In this document: in pieces, positions 28,236 to 36,187 of the stretch | Numbering within the stretch: position 1 is the first letter of the stretch | Layout of the letters: each line of letters begins with the position of its first letter | Assembly: GCA_016936455.1 (NCBI GenBank) | Contig: JAFGXV010000028.1 | Location: 1 to 36,187, forward strand | Length of the DNA stretch: 36,187 bases | Reading direction: 5' to 3' | Source: Desulfuromonadaceae bacterium | Lineage (GTDB): Bacteria > Desulfobacterota > Desulfuromonadia > Desulfuromonadales > Desulfuromonadaceae | Translations under genes and position numbers: made by a program | The notes under the pieces: model-generated | The model's database searches: none | Seen by the model: the letters and a program-made list of their open reading frames with translations, nothing else | Told to the model about the DNA's origin: nothing

Positions 28236-29963
28236 TTAATTCTGCTGTGAAAAAGAGAAAAACTGTTCTGGCGGCAGAGGGCGGCTGTAATAAAAACCCT
28301 GCACCGCCTGGCATCCACTGGCCGTGATAAAAGCCAGTTGCTCTTCGTTTTCCACACCCTCGGCCACCACCTCAAGATTCATGGCGCAGGCCATTCCCAG
28401 GATCGTTTCGATAATAGAGATCGATGTCGGGTTATGCGGCAGGCCGTCGACAAAAGACTTGTCGATTTTGAGCTCGCTCAGGTTCATCTGGTGCAGATAC
28501 TGAAGGGAGGAATAGCCAGTTCCGAAATCATCGAGCGAGAGCTTGATGTTCATCTGAGACAACTCGTTAAGGATACCGAGAGTCTGATTGATGTTTTTCA
28601 TAACGATGCTTTCGGTCAGTTCAAGGCAGAGGCACTCGGCTTTCATACCGGTTGCGTGAAGAGCGCGGCGAACGATCTCCAAAAAATTCCCGGAATGAAA
28701 CTGCTGGGCCGAAACATTGACGGAGAGCCGGATCGGCGCCAGCCCCATCTGCTGCCACTGCATGTACTGGCGGCAGGCCTCCTCCAGGCACCAGGCCCCT
28801 ACCTGTTCGATCAAGCCCGTGTCCTCAAGCACCGGAATAAATTCAAAGGGAGACACCAGCGCTTCCCGCGTCGGCGATTGCCAGCGTAACAACGCCTCAC
28901 AACCGACGACTTTTTGATTTTTTGTGTCGATCTGAGGCTGATAGTGCAGCAGGAATTCCCGGTTCGCCAGAGCACGGCGTAGAGAGCTTTCCATCAGCAG
29001 GCGCTTCAGGCTTTCCGTTTCAATCTCTTCACTGTAGAAAACAACCTGATTCCTGCCTGTTTGACGGGCTTTGTACTGGGCCAAGCTGGCCCGACTGAGG
29101 AGTTTTCTGGCGGACACCTCCTCAGAAATGCTCAATGAAACACCGATACTGACATTGATCGGCAGATCATGCCCGGCAACAACAAACGTCTCCTGGGTCA
29201 GGTTCTGCAGAAAGCCAAGGATCGACTTAAAGCAGGATTCGTCATGAAGCAGCAGGGCGATCTGGTCATCGTACAGCTTGCCGATCAGGGCACTGCTTGG
29301 CAGCTGTTTTTTTATCAGGCTGACAAACCCCTTCATGGCGATGGTGGCCACATGGTGGCCAAACGCATCACCAATCGCGGTCATGTTGTCAAGCCCCATC
29401 ACCACAAACCAGGCTTCCATTTTTCCAGCATCGCGCAGTGCCAGATCGGCCTGTTCAACAAATTCTGAGCGCAGGGGCAGATTCGTCACCGGATCGAAGC
29501 GGGTCATCTCGACCAGTTGCTGGTTCTGCTTTTCAACCAGCACCTCCAGACCCTGCTTGGCCTGTTTTTCCCGCTTGATCTGCTCCGCTTTTTCCAACAC
29601 GGAACGCAGGCAGTTTTCCAGCAGCGCGAAGTCCGTAATCGGCTTGGTGATATAATCCCAGGCACCGGCCCGCACCGCCCGCACCGCTTCGGTGGCCAGA
29701 CCTTCGCCCGAGATGACCACCAGCGGCCGCTCGGGGTTGATCTTGCGGGCCTGTTCGATAAAGGTCACCCCATCCATCTCCGGCATCTTCAGGTCGGTCA
29801 GAACCAGATCGGGCTCGCGCTGCCTCATCACTTCAAGCCCGTCTTGTCCATTTCCGGCTTCAAAAACCTCGAAGCCACTGTCCTGCAGATACGCGACAAT
29901 ACTCTTGCGAAAATCGACCTCGTCTTCGACGGTCAGAATGGATACCTTCTTTTCGCACATCAT
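28236..29963 (-). CDS. REC-GGDEF(degenerate)-EAL response regulator, likely c-di-GMP phosphodiesterase
   Basis: The 575-residue protein has a receiver domain (about 7-125, phosphoacceptor D57 in LTDLKMPE, K107), a GGDEF-like domain (about 150-315), and an EAL domain (about 325-570). The GGDEF motif is replaced by LYDDQ (230-234), so cyclase activity is unlikely. The EAL motif (356-358, CEALLRW), N416, E449, DDFGTGYSSL (478-487), K499 and EGVEN (535-539) are intact, so the output is probably hydrolysis of cyclic di-GMP controlled by phosphorylation. It overlaps the histidine kinase gene by 4 nt, which makes that kinase its likely partner. Confidence 0.9.
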   Translation of the reverse strand: MMCEKKVSILTVEDEVDFRKSIVAYLQDSGFEVFEAGNGQDGLEVMRQREPDLVLTDLKMPEMDGVTFIEQARKINPERPLVVISGEGLATEAVRAVRAGAWDYITKPITDFALLENCLRSVLEKAEQIKREKQAKQGLEVLVEKQNQQLVEMTRFDPVTNLPLRSEFVEQADLALRDAGKMEAWFVVMGLDNMTAIGDAFGHHVATIAMKGFVSLIKKQLPSSALIGKLYDDQIALLLHDESCFKSILGFLQNLTQETFVVAGHDLPINVSIGVSLSISEEVSARKLLSRASLAQYKARQTGRNQVVFYSEEIETESLKRLLMESSLRRALANREFLLHYQPQIDTKNQKVVGCEALLRWQSPTREALVSPFEFIPVLEDTGLIEQVGAWCLEEACRQYMQWQQMGLAPIRLSVNVSAQQFHSGNFLEIVRRALHATGMKAECLCLELTESIVMKNINQTLGILNELSQMNIKLSLDDFGTGYSSLQYLHQMNLSELKIDKSFVDGLPHNPTSISIIETILGMACAMNLEVVAEGVENEEQLAFITASGCQAVQGFYYSRPLPPEQFFSFSQQN

Positions 29964-32836
29964 GAATGACCTCCTGATTGGGCAGGGAGTTCGATGGTAA
30001 AGATCGCGCCCTGACCAGGCTCGGAAGCCACGCTCAGATGGCCTCGGTGCTTGCTGGTGATGATCGAATAGGAGACATAAAGGCCTAGCCCGGTACCTGA
30101 CCCGACGTCCTTGGTGGTAAAAAAGGGCTCGAAGATCCGTGACCGTACCTGCGGCGACATGCCCGGTCCGTTGTCCCGAATTCGGACGACCACGTAGGGA
30201 CCCGACAGCTCGCTGGTGATGGTGATCGTCGGCTCAGCCGAACCAACCTGCCCAGCCATGGCCTGGGCTGCGTTTTTGAACAGATTGATCAATACCTGTT
30301 CGATTTCGGTCTCGTCAATGGTCACAGCCGGCAGATTATCCGTGAAGTTTCTGACAAACTGCACATTACGGATATCGTATTTCTTTTTGAGATCGTAATC
30401 ACTCTGGGCAATTTCGATGGCCTTGTCGATGACGTGATTGATGTCGGCCGAAAATTGACCGGTGCTCCCTTTGCGACTGAAGGCCAGCATATTGCTGACA
30501 ATCTTGGTGGCCCGTTCACCGGCCTGACGCATACTGGCGAGAAATGCCAGAATATCGCGCCGCTCCAGATAGTCGCGAACCCGGTCCAGATCCACCCCCA
30601 CCTCGGCAGCAGCCTGCACGTTGCTTTCCAGCTGGGGAGAGAGGCGGCGCTCAATGTTCTGGGCATTCTGCAACACAATCCCCAGCGGCGTGTTGATTTC
30701 ATGCGCCATGCCTGCGGCCAGCCCGCTGACCATCATCATTTTTTCGGCATCAATCATCACCTGTTCGGTTTTCTTGCGCTCGGTAATATCCCGGGTCACC
30801 CCGATGATCCGGAAGCTGCCATCCTTATCCAGCAGCAGTCGCCCACTGACTTCACCCCAGAAGGTGCTGCCGTCTTTTCGCAGCAGTTCCAGCTGCAGGG
30901 TCCGAAAGCGCTCGCCGGGAGGGTTCAGATGTCTTCGTTCTTCCGCCAGTGCGCAGAGAACTTTTTCGTAAGAATGCGTCGGCATAATGTCTTTGGAGTA
31001 CAGCGTGAGCATCTCCGGCTCCGTCCAGCCGAGAAACTGTTCGACCCCGGGGTTCACATAGGTATGTTTTAAATCCTGATCAACCTCCCAGATCAGATCG
31101 TTGACACTTTCGGTGATGGTTCTCAACTTTTGCTCATTGGCCCGCGACTCCTGCTGCGCCACTTTTTCTTTCGTCATATCGAGCACGAATCCGTAAAAAA
31201 TGGGGTTGGAATCGGAAGAGCTTCGGTCCTCACAGAGAAACAGCCTGCCCGTGAACGTGGATCCGTCTTGGCGCAGAAAATCGATTTCTTCCGAAAAGAT
31301 GTCATGTCCGTCCGTCAATTGCTGCAGCACATTCTCACGCTGCGCCGCATCCGCATAGCATTGGTGCGCAATATCCGTGACCATCGCCGTCATCTGTTCC
31401 GGCGAATCATAACCAAACTGAGTCGCCATCACGGGATTAGCCGTTATCATTCGTCCTTCCAGAGTCGATCGATAAATGCCAACGGGAGAATGTTCAAAAA
31501 TATGGCGGTATTTTTGTTCGGACTGGCGCAAGGCCTCCTGGCTTCTTCTGCGCTCTGTAATGTCAATCAGCATGGACAAGGCATAGGTTGAGTCGTTGAA
31601 GTCCAGGAAGGTAGTCGACAGCAGCTCATGGCGTTTTTTCCCGTCCAGCGATTGCGAGACAATCTCCTCGTTTTCAATTTTACCTTTCTGTTCCAGTATC
31701 TTTACCAGCCTGTCCGCTTCTTCCTGGCTGACAAAACCCAACTCGCGGGAGGTCTTTCCGATCACCTGCTCTGGAGTCACGCCATTGGCTTCACAGAATT
31801 TCCTGTTGACCGCCACAAAGGTACTGGTTTCGAGCTCATTCAGGGACATGGTCACGGGACTTTCCTCAAACAGCTTCTGAAAACGCTGCTCACTGTCCCT
31901 GAGATAACGCTCTCTTTCGATGAGGCTGGTAATATCATGTCCTTCCGCAATCAGGCATTGGACCGTTGTCGCCTCATTCCACAGCGGCTTCAGAGAAAAG
32001 TCGACATAATGTGTTTCACCTGCCGGATCACGATGCGTTGTCTCGTAGCGAACACTTTCGCCAGCAGCACCTTTCGCGATCGCCTCTTTGAGCCGGGTCT
32101 GCTCCTGCGCGTCGTGGGTCCACCAGGGCGTCTCCCAGAAATAGCGGCCCAGCACATCGCTCTCGTTAACGCCGATCAGCGCCAGCGGAGCACTGTTCAC
32201 CTTCAACAACCGGCCTTCCGTTGTCAGCAAGGCCTGGAACTGAAAGGTGTTATCCATCACCGCATCCAGCAGTTGCTCTCGCTGTTCCAGGTCACTGCTT
32301 TTCTGACGGACCACCGCGTTAACGAGGTGGCTGTACAGAAACAGGGTGGTCACCACCGTGGTCAGCACCAGCTCGAAATAAACGCCTGAGACAAACAGCC
32401 GATAGGTATCAACCAGCCCGGCATGGGAAGTCCCTTCGAACACAGATTGAAGCACAGCGTAAGCCGGCCCGAAGATGATGACATACAGTAGTGGAACAAA
32501 AAGGGCCCAGCACAGGGTGATCCCCGCAATAGTTTTGACCCGGCGGCAGATCAGCCGGTACGTCATCCAGGCAGCCGGGATCGCCAGCAGATGCATACCG
32601 ACGGTAACCGGAATATAATCGTAGGGGCCACCAAGGGCGGCGAGAACGGCAACGCCAACCACGTAACCAAGCGAAGGAAGGAAAAAAACCGAAATCAGGG
32701 CGGCAATTTCACGCGGGTCACAGACCGCGCCATCGAGGCCAGGCAGGACAAACTGAATCTTGGCCAGCACGGCTGAAGCCAGTCCCAACGCCAGCATGAT
32801 CATCAGGTTTTTTTTCACAGAGCGACGATTCTCCAT
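29960..32836 (-). CDS. Membrane histidine kinase with multiple PAS domains
   Basis: A 958-residue sensor kinase. The first ~180 residues contain about six hydrophobic segments of an integral sensor. Four PAS domains follow (about 190-310, 315-430, 440-560, 565-690), several ending in DITERKK-like linkers. The phosphoacceptor is H712 in [11 protein letters not shown]. The catalytic domain has the N box [13 protein letters not shown]1 DNGPGM and G2 [13 protein letters not shown] lies 9 nt before ATG 32836. It is co-translated with the REC-EAL regulator. The multiple PAS domains may bind heme or flavin and respond to redox, but ligands cannot be read from sequence. Confidence 0.92.
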   Translation of the reverse strand: MENRRSVKKNLMIMLALGLASAVLAKIQFVLPGLDGAVCDPREIAALISVFFLPSLGYVVGVAVLAALGGPYDYIPVTVGMHLLAIPAAWMTYRLICRRVKTIAGITLCWALFVPLLYVIIFGPAYAVLQSVFEGTSHAGLVDTYRLFVSGVYFELVLTTVVTTLFLYSHLVNAVVRQKSSDLEQREQLLDAVMDNTFQFQALLTTEGRLLKVNSAPLALIGVNESDVLGRYFWETPWWTHDAQEQTRLKEAIAKGAAGESVRYETTHRDPAGETHYVDFSLKPLWNEATTVQCLIAEGHDITSLIERERYLRDSEQRFQKLFEESPVTMSLNELETSTFVAVNRKFCEANGVTPEQVIGKTSRELGFVSQEEADRLVKILEQKGKIENEEIVSQSLDGKKRHELLSTTFLDFNDSTYALSMLIDITERRRSQEALRQSEQKYRHIFEHSPVGIYRSTLEGRMITANPVMATQFGYDSPEQMTAMVTDIAHQCYADAAQRENVLQQLTDGHDIFSEEIDFLRQDGSTFTGRLFLCEDRSSSDSNPIFYGFVLDMTKEKVAQQESRANEQKLRTITESVNDLIWEVDQDLKHTYVNPGVEQFLGWTEPEMLTLYSKDIMPTHSYEKVLCALAEERRHLNPPGERFRTLQLELLRKDGSTFWGEVSGRLLLDKDGSFRIIGVTRDITERKKTEQVMIDAEKMMMVSGLAAGMAHEINTPLGIVLQNAQNIERRLSPQLESNVQAAAEVGVDLDRVRDYLERRDILAFLASMRQAGERATKIVSNMLAFSRKGSTGQFSADINHVIDKAIEIAQSDYDLKKKYDIRNVQFVRNFTDNLPAVTIDETEIEQVLINLFKNAAQAMAGQVGSAEPTITITSELSGPYVVVRIRDNGPGMSPQVRSRIFEPFFTTKDVGSGTGLGLYVSYSIITSKHRGHLSVASEPGQGAIFTIELPAQSGGHS

Positions 32837-32903
32837 TTGTCTATCTCCTGTCCCCAGCCAGCCTTGTCACGGTCACTACCAGCCCGACTCATATTAACCA
32901 CTG

Positions 32904-32936
32904 CTCCTCCCGCATTTACGTGGGAAGCGGGAGGAG
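32904..32936 (-). terminator. Hairpin downstream of the chemoreceptor gene
   Basis: CTCCTCCCGC (32904-32913) and GCGGGAGGAG (32927-32936) form a perfect 10-bp stem around a 13-nt loop. It lies 14 nt beyond the receptor stop codon on the minus strand. No T-run follows, so it may be a weak or rho-assisted terminator, or an RNA-stabilising structure. Confidence 0.5.
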
Positions 32937-32949
32937 AAGCCTTACTCTA

Positions 32950-33951
32950 TCAATACTTGCCGAATTCTTCATCGTCCAGAGCAATTTTAGACATTTCATC
33001 CCGCCTGCTCTGGCCACCCCAGCCCTGGCTGACAGACTTCGGGGCAGCTTTCTTAGCCGGGCGCTGAGCGGACGGCGCTTGTATGGCAGCAGCAGGCCGG
33101 CGGCCACGCAGGCTGAAGCTTGAAAGCATCTCACGCAACTGCTCGGCCTGACTCGACAGTTCCTCGCTGGCGGCTGCACCTTCCTCGGCGCTGGCGGTGT
33201 TCTGCTGCGTTACCTGATCGATTTGTCCCAGACCGACGTTGACCTGAGAAATCCCCTGGGCCTGCTCCTTGCTGGCGGCGGCAATTTCGCCGATCAGATC
33301 CGACACCTTGGTGATGCCGCCAACGATTTCACTCAGGCCGGCAGCCGTTATATCGGCGATCTCCGCACCACGGGCCGCCTTACTCACAGAACCCTCAATC
33401 AGCTCAGCCGTCTCGCTGGCAGCCTTGGCGCTACGCGCCGCCAGATTGCGCACCTCTTCAGCGACTACCGCAAAACCCTTGCCATGCTGCCCAGCGCGCG
33501 CCGCTTCGACGGCGGCATTGAGGGCCAGCAGGTTGGTCTGGAACGCGATTTCGTCGATGACTTTGATGATCTTGGAAATATTTTGTCCAGCTTCGTTGAT
33601 TTCGCGCATAGCTGCGACCATCAGTGACATCTGATCGTTACCACGCTCGGCTGCGCTCTTTGATGTTGCCGAGAGCTGATTGGCCTGATCGGCATGATCG
33701 GCATTGAGCTGAGTCTGTGAGGCCATCTCGTTCATGGAGGCTGAAATCTCTTCGAGGGAACTGGCGGATTCGGTTGCGCCTTGGGACAGGGCCTGGCTCG
33801 AATCGGAGATCTCACCCGCCCCCACAGCAATCTGGTCACAGGCTGTCAGCACCTGTGCCATCAGACCATTCAGGTCATCGCCGACCTTTTTCAGCGCGCC
33901 ACGGACCAGATCCTGACCATCGCGGGGTCGCACTTCAAAAGTCAGGTCAAC
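32950..33951 (-). pseudogene. C-terminal signalling part of an interrupted chemoreceptor
   Basis: This is the cytoplasmic half of a methyl-accepting chemotaxis protein. It continues in the same frame after the TAG at 33952-33954. [14 protein letters not shown] finishes the HAMP region and the long four-helix bundle contains the conserved tip [38 protein letters not shown], which binds CheA/CheW. It ends with an A/P/Q-rich linker and the acidic tail [12 protein letters not shown] at 33933 could in principle start translation, but no ribosome site precedes it. Without readthrough the domain is probably not made. Confidence 0.75.
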
Positions 33952-35037
33952 CTACGCCAGCTGCTGCAGGGGAACAACGATATCGTTCTCCAGCGTCACG
34001 GCAAAGCCATCGATTTCCTGAGCCAGAATGCCGATTTCATCGCGGGTATCAATGCCGGTGCGATTGCCAAGGCGGCCCAGACCCAGCTGCTGCATGACAA
34101 AGACAATCTTCTTCATCGGGCCGGTGATGCTGCGGATCGCCGCCCAGGCCGCCACGACACTGCACAGCAGGGCAAAGGCCCCTAAAAGATAGAAAATCAG
34201 TTTGGTTCTGGCATTGGTGGCTTCCGCGGCAGCGATCTGCTCATGCTCGCGCTGATCGGCCAGATCGCTCAGCTTGAGGATCGCGTCCTCGAGATCATGC
34301 ACAGCCTGGCCCATGATCGGATACTGCTGCTTCATGGTGTCGATGCTGTCGGCCAGTTTGGCCAATGTGTCGGTGTAATTGCGGGCGGTTTCGGCCATCG
34401 TTTTTTTCAGGTCCGCCGACAGGGACAGGGACTCCAGCCGTCCGGTGAAACTGTTGACCACCTCGCGCGCTTTGGCCACGTATTTACTGTCTTCGCGCAA
34501 CACGTAATCTTTCTCATGGCGGCGCAGCAGCAGATAGTCAACCATCAGTTTGTCGTCGTCAGCCTGCTTGATAGCCCCCTCAAGGTCGTGCGCCAGCTTG
34601 CGCAGATCACCCCGGATGCCGCTTTCGGCATCCCCCTGCAACAGAATCTGCTTTTGCACCCCATTGAAACCGTTTTCATAGGCTTTAACCGCCTGCTCCC
34701 CTTCACTCACCAGGTTCAAATCGATCCCAGCTTCAGTCGCCAGTTGCTTCAGTGCCGTGAACTCCGTGTAGATCGCCTGCAACGTTTCGGCATGGCTCTT
34801 CAGGTACTTCTGGTCCTGACGGGCAATAAAATCTTTTTCGTGGCGACGGGCGGTCAACATTTTGATCTGCAGACCCGACGCCATATCATGCGTTTCGCCA
34901 TACACCTCGGTCAGTTGGTGCATCTGGGCCTGCGAACGATTGAACCCGCTGATGGCAAGACCGACAATGACGGCCAGCACGGCGACAACCACACCAAAGG
35001 CAAGGATTAATTTTTTAGCCAGACTGAGATTCTTCAT
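33952..35037 (-). CDS. N-terminal sensor part of a chemoreceptor, ended by an in-frame TAG
   Basis: The 361-residue product has a membrane anchor (about 10-30), a large periplasmic helical sensor (about 31-278), a second membrane helix (279-299) and most of a HAMP domain. The sensor has two similar modules, marked by RRHEKDF (64-70) and RRHEKDY (172-178), as in helical bimodular (HBM) sensors such as McpS, which binds TCA-cycle acids. TAG then stops translation before the signalling domain, although the next frame continues in phase for 333 more codons. GGAG precedes ATG 35037; the longer frame to 35076 is less likely. It follows cheW by 97 nt. Confidence 0.78.
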   Translation of the reverse strand: MKNLSLAKKLILAFGVVVAVLAVIVGLAISGFNRSQAQMHQLTEVYGETHDMASGLQIKMLTARRHEKDFIARQDQKYLKSHAETLQAIYTEFTALKQLATEAGIDLNLVSEGEQAVKAYENGFNGVQKQILLQGDAESGIRGDLRKLAHDLEGAIKQADDDKLMVDYLLLRRHEKDYVLREDSKYVAKAREVVNSFTGRLESLSLSADLKKTMAETARNYTDTLAKLADSIDTMKQQYPIMGQAVHDLEDAILKLSDLADQREHEQIAAAEATNARTKLIFYLLGAFALLCSVVAAWAAIRSITGPMKKIVFVMQQLGLGRLGNRTGIDTRDEIGILAQEIDGFAVTLENDIVVPLQQLA

Positions 35038-35134
35038 ATACTGTTCTCCTGTGTTTGATAAACCCTGTATTTTCAAAACTTAAATCAACAACTCTGCCAA
35101 TTGCGCCAGCCGGGCACACCCCGCTCGGCCGAAT

Positions 35135-35629
35135 TCACGCCTCTTCGTCTTCCGTGGGAGATGATTCACCGAGCAGTTGCTGAATATCGAGCAGAATCTT
35201 GACCTCATCCCCCACCTTGCCCAAGCCACGGATAAATTGAGCCTGGTCATCCCGGTGACGTAGCGGTGCCGCTTCAATCTGCCCGTCCTGAATCTGCGAA
35301 ACTTCATTGACCCGGTCCACCACCAGCCCGGTTGTCGTCTCTGCGATACGGGTAACGATGAGACAGGTCCGGTCATCGTAAGGCCGCTCCGGCATATTGA
35401 AGCGCAGGCGGACATCCATAACGGGAATAATGTGTCCCCGCAGATTCACCACGCCTTTGATATAGCAGGGCATGTCCGGAAGTTCGGTAATCCGCTGCAT
35501 CCCGACGATCTCAATGACATAGAAAATCTCAATGCCGTAATTTTCATTTCCCAGGCAGAACGTCAGATAGAGATCTTCTTGCGTCTCTGCTTTTTTGAGT
35601 GTTGACAGGTCTTCTGCAACTTCAGTCAT
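35135..35629 (-). CDS. cheW: Chemotaxis coupling protein CheW
   Basis: CheW links chemoreceptors to the kinase CheA. The 164-residue protein has the tandem SH3-like fold: LYLTFCLGNENYGIEIFYVIEIVG, LPDMPCYIKGVVNLRGHIIPVMDVRLRF (with the conserved NLRG) and LVVDRVNEV. I chose ATG 35629, 6 nt after AAGGAGA, rather than the upstream ATG at 35644. The acidic C-terminus (SSPTEDEEA) is a variable tail. It is the first gene of a cheW-receptor unit. Its promoter appears to be of the sigma-54 type. Confidence 0.94.
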   Translation of the reverse strand: MTEVAEDLSTLKKAETQEDLYLTFCLGNENYGIEIFYVIEIVGMQRITELPDMPCYIKGVVNLRGHIIPVMDVRLRFNMPERPYDDRTCLIVTRIAETTTGLVVDRVNEVSQIQDGQIEAAPLRHRDDQAQFIRGLGKVGDEVKILLDIQQLLGESSPTEDEEA

Positions 35630-35719
35630 GGCCTCTCCTTGCATTGCGCGTCATCTTTAAGATTGACAGATCCCCTGAAACGACTCAGGAACATCTGCGT
35701 TTGTCATAAAGCCTCATAA

Positions 35720-35735
35720 AGCAAGGAGGATGCCA
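35720..35735 (-). promoter_or_regulatory. Sigma-54-type promoter of cheW
   Basis: The minus strand reads TGGCA-TCCTCC-TTGCT, matching the -24/-12 consensus (TGGCAC-N5-TTGC) with GG and GC separated by exactly 10 nt. Transcription would start near 35709, about 80 nt before the cheW ATG. Sigma-54 control of motility genes is known in Geobacter relatives. An enhancer-binding protein site could lie in the 35740-36090 gap but was not identified. Confidence 0.6.
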
Positions 35736-35739
35736 GACA

Positions 35740-36096
35740 GAAATAGCCAAATAATATCAGCCACTTATTTCAAAATGACTATAGAAAAACCCTTGAGACA
35801 AATGGCGTAAACAGAGAAGAGAACAAAAGCTAACAGGCTGGAATAAAAGGAAAATCAGTGGCTGCGCCGTTTGGCGCGCTGAGCCTTGCGGCGCAAGGGT
35901 CGGGACGGATAGAAAAAACGGCAAGGAAAAGGTATCGGTGGGCCTATGGATAGCCAGATGTCAGGGAGTTCTCACGGACAACAAGGGCAGATTGATCGAA
36001 ACATAATGCGCGCCCCAGCCCGCAGCATCCTTTGTCGAACGCAAAAACGGCCCTGTTTTGACCCAGCCGCCATATCTTTTATAAAATCAATTTTGA
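35740..36096. other. Intergenic region with two GC-rich hairpins
   Basis: I see no supported gene here. Two adjacent hairpins occur: GCGCC-GTTT-GGCGC (35864-35877) and CCTTGC-GGC-GCAAGG (35884-35898). The first half (35740-35860) is AT-rich and could host regulator sites for the cheW promoter. A 67-codon open frame at 35972-36175 overlaps the IS end repeats and has no coding signs. Confidence 0.4.
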
Positions 36097-36187
36097 CTGT
36101 TTGCGGATTCCGGTGAAACTGGTCCAGTGATTCCGATTTAAACCGGGCCACCAATTCCGGAGGAAAGTGGGCCACTCGTCGGAGCGA
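36097..36187. mobile_element. Partial IS21-family-like terminus with 24-bp repeats
   Basis: At least three tandem 24-bp units begin at 36121, 36145 and 36169, each starting GG(G/T)CCA; the first two also carry ATTCCG 9 nt further on. A related degenerate unit (GATTCCGGTGAAACT) lies within 36097-36120. IS21-family elements carry several such repeats near each end as transposase binding sites. The element would continue to the right beyond the window, with its outer edge near the TGACTGTTTGC at about 36094. No transposase sequence is included, so the family call rests on the repeat pattern and on general resemblance. Confidence 0.55.

Noticed and set aside
33952-33954. Pyrrolysine codon in the chemoreceptor
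   Set aside because: The in-frame TAG prompted the idea, but the position is in a HAMP domain, where pyrrolysine has no known role, and no pyl genes are in the window. A nonsense mutation or sequence error is simpler.
35972-36175. 67-codon minus-strand frame at the right edge
   Set aside because: It is read through the tandem IS-end repeats and flanking non-coding DNA. It has no ribosome site and no recognisable domain.
36121-36187. CRISPR array
   Set aside because: The repeats are directly tandem at 24 bp with no spacers and only about three copies, which fits IS-end repeats better.

Overview
The window looks like chromosome from a marine or salt-adapted member of the Desulfuromonadales (Desulfuromonas/Pelobacter/Geobacter relatives). 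It is GC-rich, with compact bacterial operons. The placement rests on three things: a C-terminal domain that closely matches the PpcA-type triheme cytochrome c7 of Geobacter, a sigma-54-type promoter before a chemotaxis gene, and an osmolyte island with both lysine 2,3-aminomutase/beta-lysine acetyltransferase and glycine betaine uptake. The assignment is inferred from gene content; no marker gene such as 16S rRNA is present. No tRNA, rRNA, CRISPR array or complete mobile element was seen.

Left part (1-15.7 kb), housekeeping. A DUF2959-like lipoprotein gene is followed by a minus-strand operon aroF-agcS-priA (DAHP synthase, Na+/alanine symporter, replication-restart helicase). Divergent from it lies trmB-truD (two tRNA modification enzymes, overlapping). 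Then come an isolated IclR-family regulator with a near-consensus promoter, coaE and hemL divergently arranged, a macro-domain protein with pyruvate kinase, a class I aminotransferase, a lipoprotein carrying a PpcA-like triheme domain on a long spacer, and ssb.

Middle (15.8-20.3 kb), envelope lipid transport. A minus-strand operon encodes a STAS-MlaE permease, an MlaF-like ATPase, an MCE-domain protein and a PqiC-type auxiliary lipoprotein, preceded by a YitT-family membrane protein.

Osmoadaptation island (20.4-28.1 kb, plus strand). ablA-ablB make N-epsilon-acetyl-beta-lysine. Next come a MarR-family regulator, a porin, and a ProV/ProW/ProX-type glycine betaine ABC transporter. The promoters of ablA and of the porin-transporter operon have the same architecture, including a matching TTC-N3-TACGAA element at the same offset from the -10 box. 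This suggests that one regulator, perhaps the MarR protein encoded between them, controls synthesis and uptake of compatible solutes together.

Right part (28.2-36.2 kb), signalling on the minus strand. A membrane histidine kinase with four PAS domains overlaps a REC-GGDEF-EAL response regulator whose GGDEF motif is degenerate but whose EAL domain looks intact. A chemotaxis receptor with a helical bimodular (HBM)-like sensor is split by an in-frame TAG at the end of its HAMP domain, and cheW precedes it behind a sigma-54-type promoter. The last ~90 bases hold 24-bp tandem repeats that look like the end of an IS21-family insertion sequence continuing beyond the window.
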